The position numbers and the translations under genes were made by a program. The notes under the pieces were generated by a model. That model saw only the letters and a program-made list of their open reading frames with translations, did no database searches and was not told the origin of the DNA. This document shows, piece by piece, positions 62,365 through 64,000 of a DNA stretch of 64,000 nt (positions within the stretch are counted from its first letter, which is position 1; each line of letters begins with the position of its first letter). Location of the stretch: contig NZ_WHOD01000013.1 of NCBI RefSeq assembly GCF_013141765.1, positions 310,001-374,000 of the forward strand, in the 5' to 3' direction. Source of the stretch: Paenibacillus foliorum. GTDB lineage: Bacteria > Bacillota > Bacilli > Paenibacillales > NBRC-103111.

Positions 62365-63543
62365 GTGAGTAAACAAATTTTAATATTAGGTGGCGGCTAT
62401 GGCGGCTTGTTAAGTGCTCTTTCCGCTCGTGCAAACTTAACTGTAGAAGAAGCAACGATTACAGTAATTAACCGCGTTGGATCGCACCAGATTATTACTG
62501 AGCTGCACCGTCTTGCTGCTGGTAATGTTGACGAGAAGGCAGTTGCTCTGCCACTAGAAAAATTGTTAAAAGGCAAAAATATCGATTTGAAAGTCGGTAC
62601 TGTTGAGAATATTGATGTTGAAGGTCACAAAGTGTTGCTGGCAGACGGCAGAACGTTTGGTTATGATACATTGGTTCTAGCTCTGGGTAGTGAAACTAAT
62701 TATTTTGGCATTCCTGGTCTTCAAGAGAATAGCTTTACTCTGAAATCCGTAATTGATGCGAATCGGATTTACAAGCATGTAGAAGAAAGAATCAGCCAAT
62801 ACAGCAAAACAAAAAATAAAGCAGACGCTACATTCGTTATCGGTGGCGGTGGCCTGACAGGCGTTGAGCTTGTTGGTGAGCTTGCTGATGAGCTTCCAGC
62901 TATTTGCCGTAAGAATGGTGTGGATTTTGCTGATGTATCTCTTTATTTAGTAGAAGCAATGCCAAGCATCCTGCCGATTTTCTCAGCTGACTTGATTGAG
63001 CGCGCGACTACAAGCTTAGAGAAACGCGGCGTAGAGTTCTTGACTGGTTTGGCCATTACTGAAGTAAACGGTCCAACAGTAAGCCTTAAGGACGGCAGAA
63101 CGATTGACACTAGTACATTGGTTTGGACGGGTGGCGTACAAGGAAGCACGCTTGTTGCTAACTGCGGCATTGAAGTTAATAGAGGACGTGCAACGGTTAA
63201 CGAGTTCATGCAATCCGTTTCCCACCCTGATGTATTCCTTGCTGGTGACTGTGCAGTCGTATTCGGAGCTGAAGGCCGCCCTTACCCTCCTACTGCACAA
63301 CTTGCATGGCAGATGGGTGAGCTTACTGGAGCCAACATCGCAGCTAACTACAAAGGCAGCCAAATGGAAGGCTTTAATCCGGTATTCTCGGGAACCTTGG
63401 CTAGCTTAGGCCGTAAAGATGGCATTGGTTCTGTCGGTGGAAGTGGTATCGAGTTGAAAGGTATGCCTGCTTCTTTGATGAAAAAAGCAAGTAATGCGCG
63501 CTACCTAAGCCATATTAATGGTTTGTTTGCTCTTGCTTACTAA
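62365..63543 (+). CDS. ndh: Type II NADH:quinone oxidoreductase
   Basis: A 392-residue flavoprotein: N-terminal FAD motif ILGGGYGGLLSALSA, NADH motif VIGGGGLTGVELVGELA, ALGSETNYFGIPG, and a C-terminal FAD-binding LAGDCAVVFGAEG with RPYPPTAQLAWQMG. NDH-2 oxidises NADH and reduces menaquinone without pumping protons, at the inner membrane face. GTG 62365 follows GGACGGAGG. The order yjlC-ndh and the Rex box match the B. subtilis regulon. A terminator follows. Confidence 0.93.
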   Translation: MSKQILILGGGYGGLLSALSARANLTVEEATITVINRVGSHQIITELHRLAAGNVDEKAVALPLEKLLKGKNIDLKVGTVENIDVEGHKVLLADGRTFGYDTLVLALGSETNYFGIPGLQENSFTLKSVIDANRIYKHVEERISQYSKTKNKADATFVIGGGGLTGVELVGELADELPAICRKNGVDFADVSLYLVEAMPSILPIFSADLIERATTSLEKRGVEFLTGLAITEVNGPTVSLKDGRTIDTSTLVWTGGVQGSTLVANCGIEVNRGRATVNEFMQSVSHPDVFLAGDCAVVFGAEGRPYPPTAQLAWQMGELTGANIAANYKGSQMEGFNPVFSGTLASLGRKDGIGSVGGSGIELKGMPASLMKKASNARYLSHINGLFALAY

Positions 63544-63572
63544 TATTGATTAGTAAATCTTGGCTTTTATGA

Positions 63573-63617
63573 TAAAACGGCGTTAATCTCCCGATAAGAG
63601 ATCAGCGCCGTTTTTTT
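63573..63617 (+). terminator. ndh terminator
   Basis: AAAACGGCGTTAATCTC pairs almost perfectly with GAGATCAGCGCCGTTTT, then seven Ts. Confidence 0.92.
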
Positions 63618-63635
63618 GTTGTTCAACTTTTAGGA

Positions 63636-63666
63636 TTGACTCTCCCGTTACGTTATACTTTATAGT
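63636..63666 (+). promoter_or_regulatory. MerR-type promoter with 19-base spacer
   Basis: TTGACT (63636-63641), 19-base spacer CTCCCGTTACGTTATACTT, TATAGT (63661-63666). Overlong spacing and the partial dyad around GTTACGT are typical of promoters activated by Mta/BmrR/TipA-like MerR proteins. Confidence 0.8.
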
Positions 63667-63695
63667 GAGTATTGAAAGGAGGTCGAGCTTGTATA

Positions 63696-64000
63696 ATGAA
63701 AGTGAAAGAGGTTGCTGATTTAGTAGGTGTTAGTGTGCGTACCTTGCATCATTATGATGATATTGGATTATTAGTCCCAGAGGAGACAACAGATTCAGGT
63801 TATCGGCTTTACTCGGATGATAGTCTCGAAATTTTACAACAAATCTTATTTTTTAGAGAACTTGGCTTTCCTTTAAAAAAGATCAAAGAAATCATCAACA
63901 GCCCTTCATTCGATCGAAAAGAGGCGCTGGAGCTTCATCACAGGATGCTGCTTGAGAAACGCAGTCAGCTCGATACCATGATTGGAACCATTGAAAAGAC
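63696..64000 (+). CDS. MerR-family regulator (Mta/TipA-like), C-terminus outside the window
   Basis: 101 codons to the edge. MKVKEVADLVGVSVRTLHHY (helix-turn-helix), DDIGLLVPEETTDSGYRLYS (wing), ILFFRELGFPLKKIKEI (linker helices). The sequence matches the DNA-binding half of Mta/TipA-L-type regulators, whose C-terminal TipAS-like domain binds drugs; that part lies beyond the window. AAGGAGG lies 13 bases before ATG 63696. The promoter above is of the autoregulated type. Confidence 0.87.
   Translation, partial: MKVKEVADLVGVSVRTLHHYDDIGLLVPEETTDSGYRLYSDDSLEILQQILFFRELGFPLKKIKEIINSPSFDRKEALELHHRMLLEKRSQLDTMIGTIEK

Noticed and set aside
1..64000. CRISPR arrays, prophage, insertion sequences, tRNA or rRNA genes
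   Set aside because: No regular spacer-repeat pattern, transposase, integrase, terminal inverted repeats or RNA gene signatures were seen on either strand.

Overview
The window looks like chromosome from an endospore-forming member of the Bacillota, most likely Paenibacillus or a close relative. The evidence is low-to-moderate G+C, strong AGGAGG-type ribosome binding sites, frequent GTG/TTG starts, and sporulation-associated genes: a YheC/YheD coat-type ATP-grasp protein, a YjcZ-type peptide, a GerA fragment and a PAS kinase of the sporulation-kinase type. No rRNA, tRNA, CRISPR array, prophage or intact insertion sequence was seen. The window cuts a PAP2-type phosphatase gene at its left edge and a MerR regulator gene at its right edge.

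Layout. 1-7 kb: cell-envelope and spore genes (YheC/D, NlpC/P60, an OmpR/EnvZ-type pair, a DUF4309-polysaccharide deacetylase lipoprotein, YjcZ) and two decayed genes (PepSY, GerA). 7-16 kb: a metal region with a Tat-exported multicopper oxidase, a ZIP transporter with an extra N-terminal domain and TatA in one operon. Next to it is an ArsR-controlled Zn/Cd module (small His-rich membrane peptide, CzcO-like flavoprotein, ArsR repressor, His-rich P1B-ATPase), then a DHA2 exporter. 16-27 kb: an ABC importer of unknown substrate, MntH with an MntR-like operator, an alpha/beta hydrolase, and glnQHMP behind a TnrA/GlnR-type box. 27-38 kb: small regulator-target pairs (GntR/MFS; ytbD-ytbE/ytcD-like; MarR/NAD(P)H oxidoreductase) mixed with accessory genes (FkbM methyltransferase, two APH-type kinases, DinB, an unusual ClpP paralogue, an internally duplicated unknown protein). 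38-52 kb: MerR-thioredoxin, a soluble PAS kinase, a methyltransferase-TPR protein, DUF3892, two broken genes, two GNATs, a VOC protein, a stand-alone ATP-dependent DNA ligase, a two-component system whose regulator lacks a normal start codon, and a YetF protein. 52-60 kb: a peptide-use operon (M20 dipeptidase, five-gene Dpp/Opp importer, M20 amidohydrolase) facing a LysR regulator. 61.4-64 kb: yjlC-ndh behind a Rex-type box, then a MerR gene.

Themes. Metal handling is concentrated at 7-14 kb and 20 kb. Operators readable in the DNA link regulators to targets: two ArsR sites, two MntR-like sites, one TnrA/GlnR box, one Rex box, two MarR sites, one HxlR-type site and two MerR-type long-spacer promoters. 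Several genes are broken or eroding: PepSY (in-frame stop), GerA (both ends lost), ytbD-like MFS (small deletion with frameshift), a membrane protein (one-base frameshift), a hybrid sensor kinase (phospho-acceptor region lost plus frameshift), and an OmpR-type regulator whose only well-placed start is ATC.

Most novel candidates: the MntR-like-box/multicopper oxidase/ZIP-fusion/TatA operon; the ArsR regulon with its small His-rich peptide; the ATC-start regulator; and the MerR-thioredoxin pair. All functions here are read by eye from sequence; no search was run.
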